From assembly GCA_041662485.1 (NCBI GenBank), contig JBAZSJ010000004.1, positions 1 to 64,000 on the forward strand: DNA of 64,000 nucleotides, given 5' to 3'. Source of the DNA: Rariglobus sp041662485. Its GTDB lineage: Bacteria > Verrucomicrobiota > Verrucomicrobiia > Opitutales > Opitutaceae. The number at the start of each line of letters is the position of its first letter. Within the stretch, counting starts at the first letter, position 1. Of this stretch, positions 44,720-53,603 are shown one piece after another. The position numbers were made by a program, and so were the translations under genes. Below the pieces are notes generated by a model. The model saw only the letters and a list, made by a program, of their open reading frames with translations. It had not been told where the DNA came from and did no database searches.

Positions 44720-45916
44720 TCAGATTTTCTTGGCCGCGTAGGCCATGGCTTCGGCGATGCGTGCGAGCTGCTCGTCGGTGTGGCCGGCGGAGATGGCGGT
44801 GCGGATGAGGTCCTTGCCCGGAGGCACCGCCGGGGCGAAGGCCATGACGGTGAAGACGCCTTTTTCGAGCAGGGCCTTCCAGAAGGCGTAATCGCGTTCG
44901 GGCGAGCCGAGCACGATGGGCACGGCGGGGGTTTCGCTGCCCCAGGTGTCGAGGCCAAGGGCCTTGAGCATCGCGGTGTAGGTGCGCGTGTTGGCCCAGA
45001 GGCGTTCGAGATGCCAGGGCTCGCTTTTCATCACGTCGATCACGGCGGAGGCGCACGCGGCCTGGGCGGGACTGAGCGCGGCGCTGAAGATGGTGTGCTT
45101 GCCGTGGGTGCGCAGGTAGTCGATGAGCGCGCGGGAGCCGGCGATGAAGCCGCCGGTGCTGGCGAGCGACTTCGACATGCTGCCGCAGATGATGTCCACC
45201 TCGGCGTTCAGGCCGAAGTGGTCCACCGTGCCGCGTCCCTGGCGGCCGAGCACGCCGAAGCCGTGGGCGTCGTCAATGACGTTGAAGCAGTCGTGTTCAT
45301 TGGCGACGGCGACGAGTTCGGGCAGGCGGGCGATGTGGCCCTCCATGGAGTAGACGCCCTCGGCGACCATCATCTTCGGGGTGGCGGACGGAAGGCTGGA
45401 GGCGACGGCGCGCAGGTCGTCGGGGCTGTTGTGGGAGAAACGCTCGACCGTGGCGGTGGAGAGGCGGATGCCGTCCCAGAGGCAAGAGTGGATGTTTTTG
45501 TCCGCAAGAATGATGTCGCCCTTCTGGGCGAAGGCGGCGACGCCGGAGAGGCACGACAGGTAGCCGGCGGAGTGGACGTGGCAGGCTTCGCGACCGAGGA
45601 AGTCGGCGAGTTTTTCCTCAAGCTCGATGTGGTAGGAGCGAGAGCCGTTGGAGACGCGCGCGCCGGTGGTGCTGGAGCCCCATTTGAGGAGGGCGGCGCG
45701 GCCGGCCTCGACGACCTTGGGATGGAACGACAGGCCGAGGTAGTCGTTGCTCGCAAGCATGATCATGTCGCGTCCGTCGAGCCGCACACGGGTGCCGTTC
45801 TGCTCCTCCATCGCGTGATAGTAGGGCGCGTATTTCAGCCGCATTTTGGTGGCGGCGTCTTTCTGGCAACGGTCCAGGATGGGGTTTCCTGTTTTGGTGA
45901 AGAAGGAGAGTGGCAT
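44720..45916 (-). CDS. Alpha-oxoamine synthase, serine palmitoyltransferase-like
   Basis: The 398-residue PLP enzyme has IDDAHGFGVLG at residues 214-224 and CGSMSKSLASTGGFIAGS at 244-261, with the PLP lysine at 249. In this fold type I family BioF and KBL usually have different residues before and after the lysine; SKS-L-AS-GGF resembles serine palmitoyltransferase. It would condense an amino acid with an acyl-CoA or acyl-ACP. A lipid product, such as a sphingoid base, is the best guess, but BioF or KBL function cannot be ruled out. Confidence 0.75.
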   Translation of the reverse strand: MPLSFFTKTGNPILDRCQKDAATKMRLKYAPYYHAMEEQNGTRVRLDGRDMIMLASNDYLGLSFHPKVVEAGRAALLKWGSSTTGARVSNGSRSYHIELEEKLADFLGREACHVHSAGYLSCLSGVAAFAQKGDIILADKNIHSCLWDGIRLSTATVERFSHNSPDDLRAVASSLPSATPKMMVAEGVYSMEGHIARLPELVAVANEHDCFNVIDDAHGFGVLGRQGRGTVDHFGLNAEVDIICGSMSKSLASTGGFIAGSRALIDYLRTHGKHTIFSAALSPAQAACASAVIDVMKSEPWHLERLWANTRTYTAMLKALGLDTWGSETPAVPIVLGSPERDYAFWKALLEKGVFTVMAFAPAVPPGKDLIRTAISAGHTDEQLARIAEAMAYAAKKI

Positions 45917-46113
45917 GAACGCGTGTTGAAAAGGGGGCCCCGAAAGGGTGGAGCCGCCTCAACTAAAGGGTTCCGTCAATCCCTCCCAAGCTTTGATTGC
46001 GGTTTCCTGAAAGATTTTTGCCTTTGCCGATCAAGCCGTGCCGACCATCGGCATGAGCTGCAGGTGGTTTCGCTCGCGAAATCCGACGGAGTCCCGCAAG
46101 GTGCATTTCCCCC

Positions 46114-46779
46114 ATGAAAATTCTGATCGTCGAGGACGAGCGCAAGGTCGGCCAGTTTGTCGAGCGGGCGTTGGCGGAACAGAGCTACACGACTTGTCTG
46201 GTGGGCACGTGCGCGGCGGCGCGGGACGCCCTGGCGGAATCGCCTTATGGCGCGATCGTGCTCGATCTCGGGCTGCCCGATGGAGACGGTTTTGCTCTGC
46301 TCAAGGAATGGCGGTCGGGCGGCTTCAACGAACCTGTGCTCATCCTGAGCGCGCGCGACGCTGTCTCCGACCGCATACGGGGCCTCAATCTCGGGGCCGA
46401 CGACTATCTGCCGAAACCGTTCAGCGTGGACGAGCTGCTGGCCCGCGTGCGCTCCCTGCTGCGCCGCCATGCGGGAATCAAGGCCACGGTGATGGAACAC
46501 CGCGGGATCCGTCTCGATCTGGTGGGGCGCGTGGCGAGCTTCAACGGCGTCCCGGTGGAACTGACCGCGCGGGAGTTTGCCCTGCTCGAGTTGTTTTTGC
46601 AGAACGCCGGCCGGGTGCTCACCCGCACGCTGATCTCGGAAAAAGTCTGGGAGGCGAATTACGAGATGGAGACGAACCTGATCGACGTCTACGTGCGGCA
46701 TCTGCGGCAGAAATTCCAGCCGGCCTCCGGCGAGCCGCTTTTCAAGACGGTTCGCGGAACCGGTTATCAGCTCCTATGA
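46114..46779 (+). CDS. OmpR/PhoB-type response regulator
   Basis: The 221-residue protein has VEDERKVGQFVERALAEQ, phosphoacceptor Asp51, ILSARDAVSDRIRGLNLGADDYL and KPFSVDEL, then a winged helix with LTAREFALLELFLQN and VRGTGYQLL. The receiver resembles CusR/CopR-type regulators that answer to metal or envelope stress. Its stop overlaps the kinase start as ATGA. It opens the plus-strand block that holds the DUF3570, ApbE, TlpA, DUF4266 and DsbD genes, and could be their regulator. Confidence 0.95.
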   Translation: MKILIVEDERKVGQFVERALAEQSYTTCLVGTCAAARDALAESPYGAIVLDLGLPDGDGFALLKEWRSGGFNEPVLILSARDAVSDRIRGLNLGADDYLPKPFSVDELLARVRSLLRRHAGIKATVMEHRGIRLDLVGRVASFNGVPVELTAREFALLELFLQNAGRVLTRTLISEKVWEANYEMETNLIDVYVRHLRQKFQPASGEPLFKTVRGTGYQLL

Positions 46780-48140
46780 CGACGTTCACCACCCGCATCA
46801 CGTTGCAGATCGCCGCGCTGGTCACCGGCACGACCCTCGTCGTTTTGCTGGCGGTCGGGTGGATGCTGGAGCGCCAGATGACGCAAAGCATCGAGTTCAT
46901 GCAGGAGCTGGAGGTGCATGAACTGTCGAAAATCCTGGGTGGCGACCCATCCATCAGCACGGCCGAGCTGGCCGCGCGCATCGAGCAGGATGTCGAGCGG
47001 GACGCCGAACTCTACTACATCCAGATCCACAACGAAAAATGCGAGGTGCTTTTCCGCTCGAAAAATCTGGGCGACGCGATGCTGCCGGACCTGACTCCGG
47101 CGGTATCCCGCGATACTCAAAACAAGATGCTGACGATCCCCGGTCTCGGGCCGCTGCAGCTTTCGGAGTTTTATCGCGGCCCCTGGCACATCCAGATCGC
47201 GAGTCCGGTCAAGCCCGTGGGCCGCGTGCTCAAGAATTTCGCCAGCGTGAGCGGTTTGCTCATGGTGGCGGTCATCATGCTCAGCCTCGCCCTGGGCTAC
47301 GGATTCAGCCGCGTGGTGCTGCAACCGGTGCGCTCCATCGAGCAGACGGCCCGGCGCATCCGCGGAGACAACCTTGGCGAACGCATCACGGTGCCGCCCG
47401 GGCAGGACGAGCTTTCCGCGCTTTCGGTTCTCCTTAACCAGATGTTCGACCGCATCGAGGCCTCGTTCAACCAGGTCCAGCGCTTCACCGCCGACGCCTC
47501 GCATGAACTGAAAACCCCGCTGGCCTTGATCCGCCTCAATGCCGAGAAACTCCGTCCCCGCATCGCGAACGATGCCGAGGCTTCCGCGCTGCTGGGAGAC
47601 CTTCTCGATGGCATCACCCGCCTCAACCAGATCATCGAGAGCCTTCTCTTCATCGCCAAGGCCGAGAGCGGCGTGCTCGATCTGGCCATGAAAGCGTGCG
47701 ACGTGAGCGCTTTTCTCGCTCCCTTTGCCGAGGATGCCCGCGTGCTGGCCGAGGACCGTGGCGTGAAGTTCCTGCGTTCGGAAGGCGGAGGAGGGGAGGC
47801 CCGGTTTGAACCCAATCTCATGCGCCAGCTCCTGCTCAATTTGTTGAGCAACGCGCTCAACGTCTCGCCGCCCGGCGGCACGATCACCCTCGAGTCCGCG
47901 CAAACGGCCGCGGGCTGGCGGTTCGTCATGATGGACGAGGGCCGCGGCGTGCCCGCCGAACAACTGGAGCGGATATTCGAGCGCTTCGTGCGCTGCAACC
48001 AATCGGCCAATGCGCCCCGCGGGCACGGCCTCGGCCTGGCGATTTGCCGGACCATCGTTGATTTGCACGGGGGCGCCATCCGCGCGGAAAACCGTTCGGA
48101 TCGCAGCGGCCTGCGGGTGGTGATCGATTTGCCGGCCTGA
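46776..48140 (+). CDS. Two-component sensor histidine kinase (CusS-like)
   Basis: The 454-residue protein has membrane helices at residues 9-30 and 158-178, a periplasmic sensor of about 125 residues between them, HAMP, and ADASHELKTP with phosphorylated His243. The ATPase domain has NLLSNALNVSPPGG, EGRGVPAEQLERIFERFVR and GHGLGLAICRTIV. The general arrangement matches CusS-like sensors. It should be cotranscribed with the regulator at 46114-46779. Confidence 0.93.
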   Translation: MTTFTTRITLQIAALVTGTTLVVLLAVGWMLERQMTQSIEFMQELEVHELSKILGGDPSISTAELAARIEQDVERDAELYYIQIHNEKCEVLFRSKNLGDAMLPDLTPAVSRDTQNKMLTIPGLGPLQLSEFYRGPWHIQIASPVKPVGRVLKNFASVSGLLMVAVIMLSLALGYGFSRVVLQPVRSIEQTARRIRGDNLGERITVPPGQDELSALSVLLNQMFDRIEASFNQVQRFTADASHELKTPLALIRLNAEKLRPRIANDAEASALLGDLLDGITRLNQIIESLLFIAKAESGVLDLAMKACDVSAFLAPFAEDARVLAEDRGVKFLRSEGGGGEARFEPNLMRQLLLNLLSNALNVSPPGGTITLESAQTAAGWRFVMMDEGRGVPAEQLERIFERFVRCNQSANAPRGHGLGLAICRTIVDLHGGAIRAENRSDRSGLRVVIDLPA

Positions 48141-48244
48141 CCGCGGCTTGCATTCAATCGCACTGCGGCTGCGAAAATCCATGCCCGTCCGCACGGCCCG
48201 GGATGGGATTTGCATCGTTGCCGCCGATAGCGAAAGGCAAACGT

Positions 48245-48273
48245 CTTCATGATTTTACATAAATTTCATGAAG
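48245..48273. promoter_or_regulatory. Perfect inverted repeat upstream of the DUF3570 gene, possible operator
   Basis: CTTCATGA at 48245-48252 and TCATGAAG at 48266-48273 form an 8-base inverted repeat with a 13-base A/T-rich spacer, in a region otherwise very rich in G+C. It lies about 55 bases before the DUF3570 start and 105 bases after the kinase stop. A T-run follows, so a weak terminator is possible, but the low-GC arms fit a regulator-binding site better. Confidence 0.45.
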
Positions 48274-48327
48274 GTTTTTTAATGTGATTTTAATCCTGCG
48301 TTCATGTTCGGCGCGTAATCTCCGCCG

Positions 48328-49611
48328 GTGATCTGCTTTCCCCCTGAAATAATCCCCGCGCGAAAAAACTCTCCCGCCGTGCGTGCCGCCAATCCCGGCA
48401 ACGTGAACTCGCACGTCGCTGGCTGGCGGTCCTTCGGTAAAACTCTCCGTCGAAACACGCCCAAGGGCGCCTTCTGGTTTCTCGGCGCCCTCGCCAGTCT
48501 GCTCCAGCTGCGCACCGCCCACGCGGAGGACAGCGTTACGGTCAAGGCCCAGTCCTGGCAGGAAGCCGACAACCGCATCCGCGTGGACGCCCAGTATGCG
48601 CTGGTCGAGGCGGACATCACGCCCGACGCGCACCTGAAGGTCATGGGACTGATCGACTCGATCGCCGGCGCGACCCCCACCGGCGAGCTGCCCACTCGTC
48701 CGGGCTACAAGAACGCGCAGATGGACGACAGGCGCAAAGCCTGGGACGCCAATCTCGCCTACCAATTCCAGCGCATGAACGTGTCCGTCAGCTACGGCAA
48801 CAGCCGTGAAAGCGACTACGTGTCCAACGGCTACTCGCTCAACACGCTCACGAATTTCAACGATAAGAACACGCTGCTGCTCGTCGGCTGGGGCCATACC
48901 GACGACACCATCATGGAATCCAAGCTCGGCTGGACGGATCACCGCTACAAGACCGGCGACGACATGATCCTCGGCGTGACCCAGCTGATTTCTCCGGAGA
49001 TGTCCGTCACGGCCAACGTCAGCTACGGGCACTCGACCGGCTTCATGAGCGACCCCTACAAGATCGTCTCCACCACGATGTGGGATCTCGATCCGGGCAC
49101 CTACTACACCCTGCCCGAAAACCGTCCGCGCCAGAAGGACAAGATCAGCGTGTTTCTCGGCACCAACCGGCATTTCGAGAAACTCGACGGCGCCCTCGAC
49201 GCCTCGTATCGGCTATACCACGACAGCTTTGGCATCACCAGCCACACCGTCGAGCTGAAGTGGATTCAGCGCCTGGGCTCCCACTTCACGGTGGAGCCGC
49301 TGGCGCGCTACTACGTCCAGTCGCAGGCCGATTTCTACTACTACGACCTGGACAAGGCCGGCATCGGCACCTCCGTCGTCCCCAGCGGGGAAACCGGCAC
49401 GGGCGCGGGGCCGTTCTATTCGTCGGATTACCGTCTTTCCAAGATGGAGACGATGAATCTCGGGCTGAAGCTGTCGTGGATCATCAACGACCACTGCTCG
49501 CTGGATGTCGCCTATGAACGCTACCTCATGCGCGGCCTGGACAACGTGACGCCCACGAGCGCCTACGTTGACGCCAACGTTTTCACCGTCGGGTTCAAGC
49601 TGAGCCGTTGA
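48328..49611 (+). CDS. DUF3570 family outer-membrane beta-barrel-like protein
   Basis: The 427-residue protein has a signal-peptide-like segment at about residues 45-67 ending THAEDSV, followed by strands of alternating hydrophobic residues and tyrosines. The last residues, VFTVGFKLSR, resemble a beta-barrel C-terminus. It matches the DUF3570 family as I remember it. A GTG at 48328 is the open start, but the 40 residues before the signal are unusual and a later GTG (48403) is plausible. DUF3570 genes commonly sit with ApbE, thioredoxin and DUF4266 genes, as here. The role is not known; an outer-membrane channel or receptor is likely. Confidence 0.7.
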   Translation: MICFPPEIIPARKNSPAVRAANPGNVNSHVAGWRSFGKTLRRNTPKGAFWFLGALASLLQLRTAHAEDSVTVKAQSWQEADNRIRVDAQYALVEADITPDAHLKVMGLIDSIAGATPTGELPTRPGYKNAQMDDRRKAWDANLAYQFQRMNVSVSYGNSRESDYVSNGYSLNTLTNFNDKNTLLLVGWGHTDDTIMESKLGWTDHRYKTGDDMILGVTQLISPEMSVTANVSYGHSTGFMSDPYKIVSTTMWDLDPGTYYTLPENRPRQKDKISVFLGTNRHFEKLDGALDASYRLYHDSFGITSHTVELKWIQRLGSHFTVEPLARYYVQSQADFYYYDLDKAGIGTSVVPSGETGTGAGPFYSSDYRLSKMETMNLGLKLSWIINDHCSLDVAYERYLMRGLDNVTPTSAYVDANVFTVGFKLSR

Positions 49612-49617
49612 CCGGAT

Positions 49618-50610
49618 ATGAGCGCCGCACTCTCAAACTCCCGGCCTTCCGCCGGCCCAACACCCGTCGCGGGTTCGCCCGTTCTGGTGCGCAAGTGCCG
49701 CTGGTCGGCGCTGGGCACCGTGTGCGAGGTGCAATATGTGTGTGCGGGAGACGCGGTCGCCCGCCGCTTTGAGATGGAAGCAATCGCGTGGGTGGAAGCC
49801 TTCGAGTCAAAATACTCGAGGTTCCGTCCCGACAGCCTCGTGAGCCGTATCAACGCGGGCGCCGGCCACGACTGGGTCGAGGTGGATTCCGAGATGGAGA
49901 ACATGCTGAGTTTTTGTGCATCCCTGAATTTTCTCACCAAGGGCGTGATGGATGTCACCGCAACCCCCGTGTTGCGCCTCTGGGATTACAAGGCCGCCAC
50001 GCCGCGCATCCCGACCGACGAAGAGGTCGCGCGCGCGCTGCGCCTCGTCGGCTGGTCGAAGGTGCAACGCGCATCCGGAAAGGTGCGTCTGCCTGAGCAG
50101 GGGATGTCCCTGGACTTTGGCGGATGGGGCAAGGAATACGCGGTGGACGCGATCGCCACGCTCGCGAAAGCGCACGGAATGAAGAACGTTCTGGTGGACT
50201 TTGGCCACGATCTCATGGCCGTCGGCACCGCTCCCGGAAAACCCGGCTGGCACATCGGCCTGGAAGATCCGGCGAATCCGGGCGGCCCGTGCAAGGGCAG
50301 TCTGGCGGCGGCCAACATCGGAGTGGCCAGCTCGGGCGATTACCTTCGCGGCTTCACCATCGATGGACGCCGCTACGGACACATTGTCGATCCGCGCACG
50401 GGACGGCCCGTGGCCAACGGCTGCCGGCAAGTCACCGTGGTCGCGCCGACCTGCCTGCAGGCGGGCGCGCTTTCGACCGCGATTTTTATTCTTGGTCCGG
50501 AGGCCGGCCTGCGGCTGACGGCGGACATCATGGGCGCGGAAGCCCGTATCGTGACGGATCAGACGGTTCATCAATCGAGAGGATTTTTTCATTATGTGGT
50601 ATCCCAATAA
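49618..50610 (+). CDS. apbE: ApbE-like FAD:protein FMN transferase, altered metal site
   Basis: The 330-residue protein has VMDVTATPVLRLW, LDFGGWGKEYAVDAI at residues 165-179, SSGDYLRGF and YGHIVDPRTGRP, which define ApbE. ApbE links FMN to a threonine or serine of exported proteins using Mg2+ and FAD. The usual metal-site sequence ADALST reads AGALST here (Gly283), so the conserved aspartate is missing while Thr287 remains. No signal peptide or lipobox is visible, although most ApbE proteins are exported. The gene overlaps the thioredoxin gene by 17 bases. Confidence 0.85.
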   Translation: MSAALSNSRPSAGPTPVAGSPVLVRKCRWSALGTVCEVQYVCAGDAVARRFEMEAIAWVEAFESKYSRFRPDSLVSRINAGAGHDWVEVDSEMENMLSFCASLNFLTKGVMDVTATPVLRLWDYKAATPRIPTDEEVARALRLVGWSKVQRASGKVRLPEQGMSLDFGGWGKEYAVDAIATLAKAHGMKNVLVDFGHDLMAVGTAPGKPGWHIGLEDPANPGGPCKGSLAAANIGVASSGDYLRGFTIDGRRYGHIVDPRTGRPVANGCRQVTVVAPTCLQAGALSTAIFILGPEAGLRLTADIMGAEARIVTDQTVHQSRGFFHYVVSQ

Positions 50611-51097
50611 AACCCTGCTGGCGTGTTTGCTCGGTCTGGTCGCGGGCGGTCTGGTCGCCCGCGCCGAGGTCAAGGTCGGCGCGCCCTTTCCCGAACTCGC
50701 GACCTTCACCCTGGAAGGCACGCTCCCGGCGCGCGAAGGCCGCGTCGTGTTGATCGACTTCTGGGCGACGTGGTGTTCGCCGTGCAAGGCGTCGTTCCCC
50801 TTTTACAGCGCGCTGCAAACCGAGCTGGCGCCGCGCGGCTTCACGCTCGTTGCGGTGAGCGTGGATAAAAAAGCCGGGCCCTACGAAGACTTCGTGAAAC
50901 GCTTCAAGCCCGCCTTCACGACGGTGCGCGACGGCGAACAGAAGCTGGTCGCCAGCGCGCAGCCGCCCGCCATGCCCACCTGCTACCTGCTCGACCGCCG
51001 CGGCGTGCTCCGGCTGGTGCACAGCGGGTTTCACGGCGACGCCGACGGCCAAAAATTGCGCGCCGAAATCATCAAACTCCTCGACGAAAAACCATGA
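50594..51097 (+). CDS. Exported TlpA/ResA-like thioredoxin
   Basis: The 167-residue protein has a signal peptide (about residues 1-24, ending VARA), then WATWCSPC with cysteines at 61 and 64, VAVSVDKK and the cis-proline region AMPTCYLLD. This is the TlpA/ResA/CcmG layout of periplasmic thiol-disulfide reductases. Such proteins normally need DsbD or CcdA for electrons, and a dsbD gene follows at 53604. Its start lies inside the end of the ApbE gene and its stop overlaps the DUF4266 start. Confidence 0.92.
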   Translation: MWYPNKTLLACLLGLVAGGLVARAEVKVGAPFPELATFTLEGTLPAREGRVVLIDFWATWCSPCKASFPFYSALQTELAPRGFTLVAVSVDKKAGPYEDFVKRFKPAFTTVRDGEQKLVASAQPPAMPTCYLLDRRGVLRLVHSGFHGDADGQKLRAEIIKLLDEKP

Positions 51098-51327
51098 AAA
51101 CTTCCGCCATCATCCTGCCCGCCATGCTTCTTGTTTTTGCAGTCAGCGGATGTTCGTCCGCCAAGCTCACCCGGGTGCAACCCTGGGAGCGCGCCACGCT
51201 GGCCGACTACACCATGCGTCCCGACCGTGATCCGCTGCACACGGCGATGAGCGAGCATATCTATTTCTCCCGCGAGGCCTCGTCCGGCGGTCGTGGAGTC
51301 GGCGGCAGCGGTTGCGGCTGCAACTGA
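51094..51327 (+). CDS. DUF4266 small lipoprotein ending in a CGC motif
   Basis: The 77-residue protein has a lipoprotein signal with AVSGC and the lipidated cysteine at 20. The short mature part carries VQPWERATLADYTM and PDRDPLHTAMSEHIYFSREA, then a glycine-rich tail ending GSGCGCN with cysteines 74 and 76. I recognise this pattern as DUF4266. The two C-terminal cysteines could be a substrate of the neighbouring thioredoxin, a metal site, or a point of modification. It overlaps the TlpA stop as ATGA, so the proteins are made together. Confidence 0.8.
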   Translation: MKTSAIILPAMLLVFAVSGCSSAKLTRVQPWERATLADYTMRPDRDPLHTAMSEHIYFSREASSGGRGVGGSGCGCN

Positions 51328-51392
51328 CCGGATTCCCGCGACGCGCGCCTTTTCCCATTCATCGCCTGATTTCTCGAACACCCATACTTCCC

Positions 51393-53573
51393 ATGCATCT
51401 CCATATGTTACTTTACCGCCTTAGATGGTTCCATGCCCCCGCCGCCGTCCTGATGATGTTGCTGCAGCGCACCCCGGTGCTGCGCCTGGTCACCGGCGGC
51501 ACCGTCAACAACGTCGGACTCCAGTCGGCTGATGTCCTGAAGTCCGTCTTCGCGCTCGCCGCCCTCGGCGCCTACAACTCGGTGGCAGGCGCCACCACGT
51601 TCAACGCGACGGTGGTCAGTCCGACGACCGTCACGCCTGCCAGCGGGCCCGCGAACAGCACCTTTACGGCAAGCGGCGCGGCCAGCGCGGCCTTCAGTCT
51701 TTCCTTCAACGCCTCCGGCGCGCCCGGCGCGACCCGGGCTTGGAAAGTGCTCGGCACGCTACCCGCAGGCCTGAGCGTGACCGGAGGCACCGCGATCACC
51801 GGCGGCTATCTTTTTAATGGGCTGACCAAAGTGACCCTGGCGGGCACGCCGACGACGGCGGGCAGCCAGACCCTCACCTTTACCGCCTACGACACGACGG
51901 GAGGCACCGGCAACAACGCCCGGGTGACCTGTATCGTCACCATCACCGGAGGTGTGTCCGCCGCCCCCGCGTTCACGACGCAGCCGTCCTCGCAGACGGT
52001 GAGCGCCGGTGCGAACGTCACCTTCACCGCGGTCGCCACCGGCACGCCGACACCCACATTCCAGTGGTATAAGGACAGCGTCGCGCTCTCGGGCAAGACG
52101 AGCGCCACGCTTTCATTGACCAATGTCCAGACCGGCGACGCCGGATCGTATACGGTAACCGCCACGAATTCCGAGGCGCCGTCCGGAGTCACCTCCAGTG
52201 CCGCCACACTGACGGTCAACCCTGTGCCTTCGGTTCCGAAGATCATCGTCCAGCCCGTTGCCGCCACCACGGCGATGATCGGCGACACCGTGACCCTGTC
52301 GGTGCAGGCCACCGGCTTTCCCTCCCCCTCTTATCAGTGGAGGAAGAAAAAGGTCATCCTTCCCGGACAAACGGGTCCGACCCTGACTCTCGGCAATGTG
52401 CAAATCGCCAACGCCGGAACCTACAACGTTCTGGTGACCAACTCGGGGTTGCCCAAGGGCGTTACCTCTCAAAGCTCCGTTCTTACCGTCCGCGTGCCTC
52501 CGCCCGCCATCCTGACGTCCGGGGTGTTGCATGTGGGCGATCCGGTCGCCTGGGATCTCAAGGGCGGCGCGCCATATCCGGCGGGTGTCACTTTCTTCGC
52601 GGCCAAATTTCCCCGCGGGCTGACCCTGAATGCCACGACCGGACAAATCAGCGGAACGGTCGCCACAAAACCCGCCACCTACAAGATGACCTATTGGACC
52701 CAGTCGGGCAAAACACGCAGCACGGTCTTCAAACTGAACGTGGTCGTCGTGGCGGCTGCCCTTAAGACCGCCAGGACGGTGAATGCGGCGGCTTCTGCGA
52801 CGGCCGCCCCGGTAGTGACTGCGGCGAAATTCGCGGCTTTGCTTGATGCAACATCCGCGTCCGCGCCTTTGCCTGTCGGAAAGGTTGAAATCAATGTCTC
52901 CTCCGGCGGCGCCTTCACCGGACGGTTGATCACCGGCGATCCCACCGCCTATGCGGTGCGCGGCCGCCTGCAGCGCGGTGGCGCCCTCGATCTGGCCGGT
53001 GCCACGATCACGGTGGCGCGAGCCAGGAGTCTCAACGCTCCGGACTATCGTCTGACGTTGTCCGTATCGGACGCCGGCACGCTGTTTGTCTCGCTCGACA
53101 CGTCGGACGGCGCGGTGGGCGAGGGCGAGGGCGTCCAACTCGCCGACATCGCTTCCGCCGATGTTTACACGATGGTCATGCGGCATCCGGTCAACCTGGG
53201 TGATCTCGCCGATTACCCCTCGGGCGATGGCACTTTCGATGCCACGATCACCCCGGGCGGACTGCTCAAGATCACGGGAAAAACCCCGGATGGCGCCAGC
53301 CTGACGACCACCGCTGCGCTGGGCGTTGACAACGTATTCCGGTTGTATGCCAAACCCTACGGAACCTCTTCCGGATACCTGGCGGGCTCGTTGTTGCTGA
53401 CCGCGCGTGCGGACAATCCGTCGCTCCACCACATCACCGCCGCCAACGGCAGCGACCTCTACCTCAGCAAGCCTGCGATGCCCGGCGATGCTTCTTATGC
53501 GAACGGCTTCGGGCCGATCGGCTTGGAGGCGACCATGGAGCCTTTGAATGCTCCTTCGCCTTCCGCGCCGTGA
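51393..53573 (+). CDS. Large exported protein with immunoglobulin-like domains
   Basis: The 726-residue protein begins with a hydrophobic N-terminus of unusual type (RWFHAPAAVLMMLLQRTPVL, then a second hydrophobic stretch ending NSVAGATTF). Then come an Ig-like domain, two I-set-like domains (with FQWYKDSVAL and YQWRKKKVIL at the conserved tryptophan and GDAGSYTV or NAGTYNV at the tyrosine corner), a putative-Ig domain with FPRGLTLNATTGQISGTV, and about 240 C-terminal residues of unknown fold. It is likely a surface or secreted adhesion protein. The ATG at 51393 is chosen; the upstream frame overlaps DUF4266. Confidence 0.75.
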   Translation: MHLHMLLYRLRWFHAPAAVLMMLLQRTPVLRLVTGGTVNNVGLQSADVLKSVFALAALGAYNSVAGATTFNATVVSPTTVTPASGPANSTFTASGAASAAFSLSFNASGAPGATRAWKVLGTLPAGLSVTGGTAITGGYLFNGLTKVTLAGTPTTAGSQTLTFTAYDTTGGTGNNARVTCIVTITGGVSAAPAFTTQPSSQTVSAGANVTFTAVATGTPTPTFQWYKDSVALSGKTSATLSLTNVQTGDAGSYTVTATNSEAPSGVTSSAATLTVNPVPSVPKIIVQPVAATTAMIGDTVTLSVQATGFPSPSYQWRKKKVILPGQTGPTLTLGNVQIANAGTYNVLVTNSGLPKGVTSQSSVLTVRVPPPAILTSGVLHVGDPVAWDLKGGAPYPAGVTFFAAKFPRGLTLNATTGQISGTVATKPATYKMTYWTQSGKTRSTVFKLNVVVVAAALKTARTVNAAASATAAPVVTAAKFAALLDATSASAPLPVGKVEINVSSGGAFTGRLITGDPTAYAVRGRLQRGGALDLAGATITVARARSLNAPDYRLTLSVSDAGTLFVSLDTSDGAVGEGEGVQLADIASADVYTMVMRHPVNLGDLADYPSGDGTFDATITPGGLLKITGKTPDGASLTTTAALGVDNVFRLYAKPYGTSSGYLAGSLLLTARADNPSLHHITAANGSDLYLSKPAMPGDASYANGFGPIGLEATMEPLNAPSPSAP

Positions 53574-53603
53574 TCAGGTGCCGTATCCGCCCGATTATCT
53601 GCC

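Noticed and set aside
48245..48280. Rho-independent terminator after the kinase gene
   Set aside because: The arms are A/T-rich and the loop is 13 bases, so the hairpin would be weak; an operator is the better reading, though not proven.
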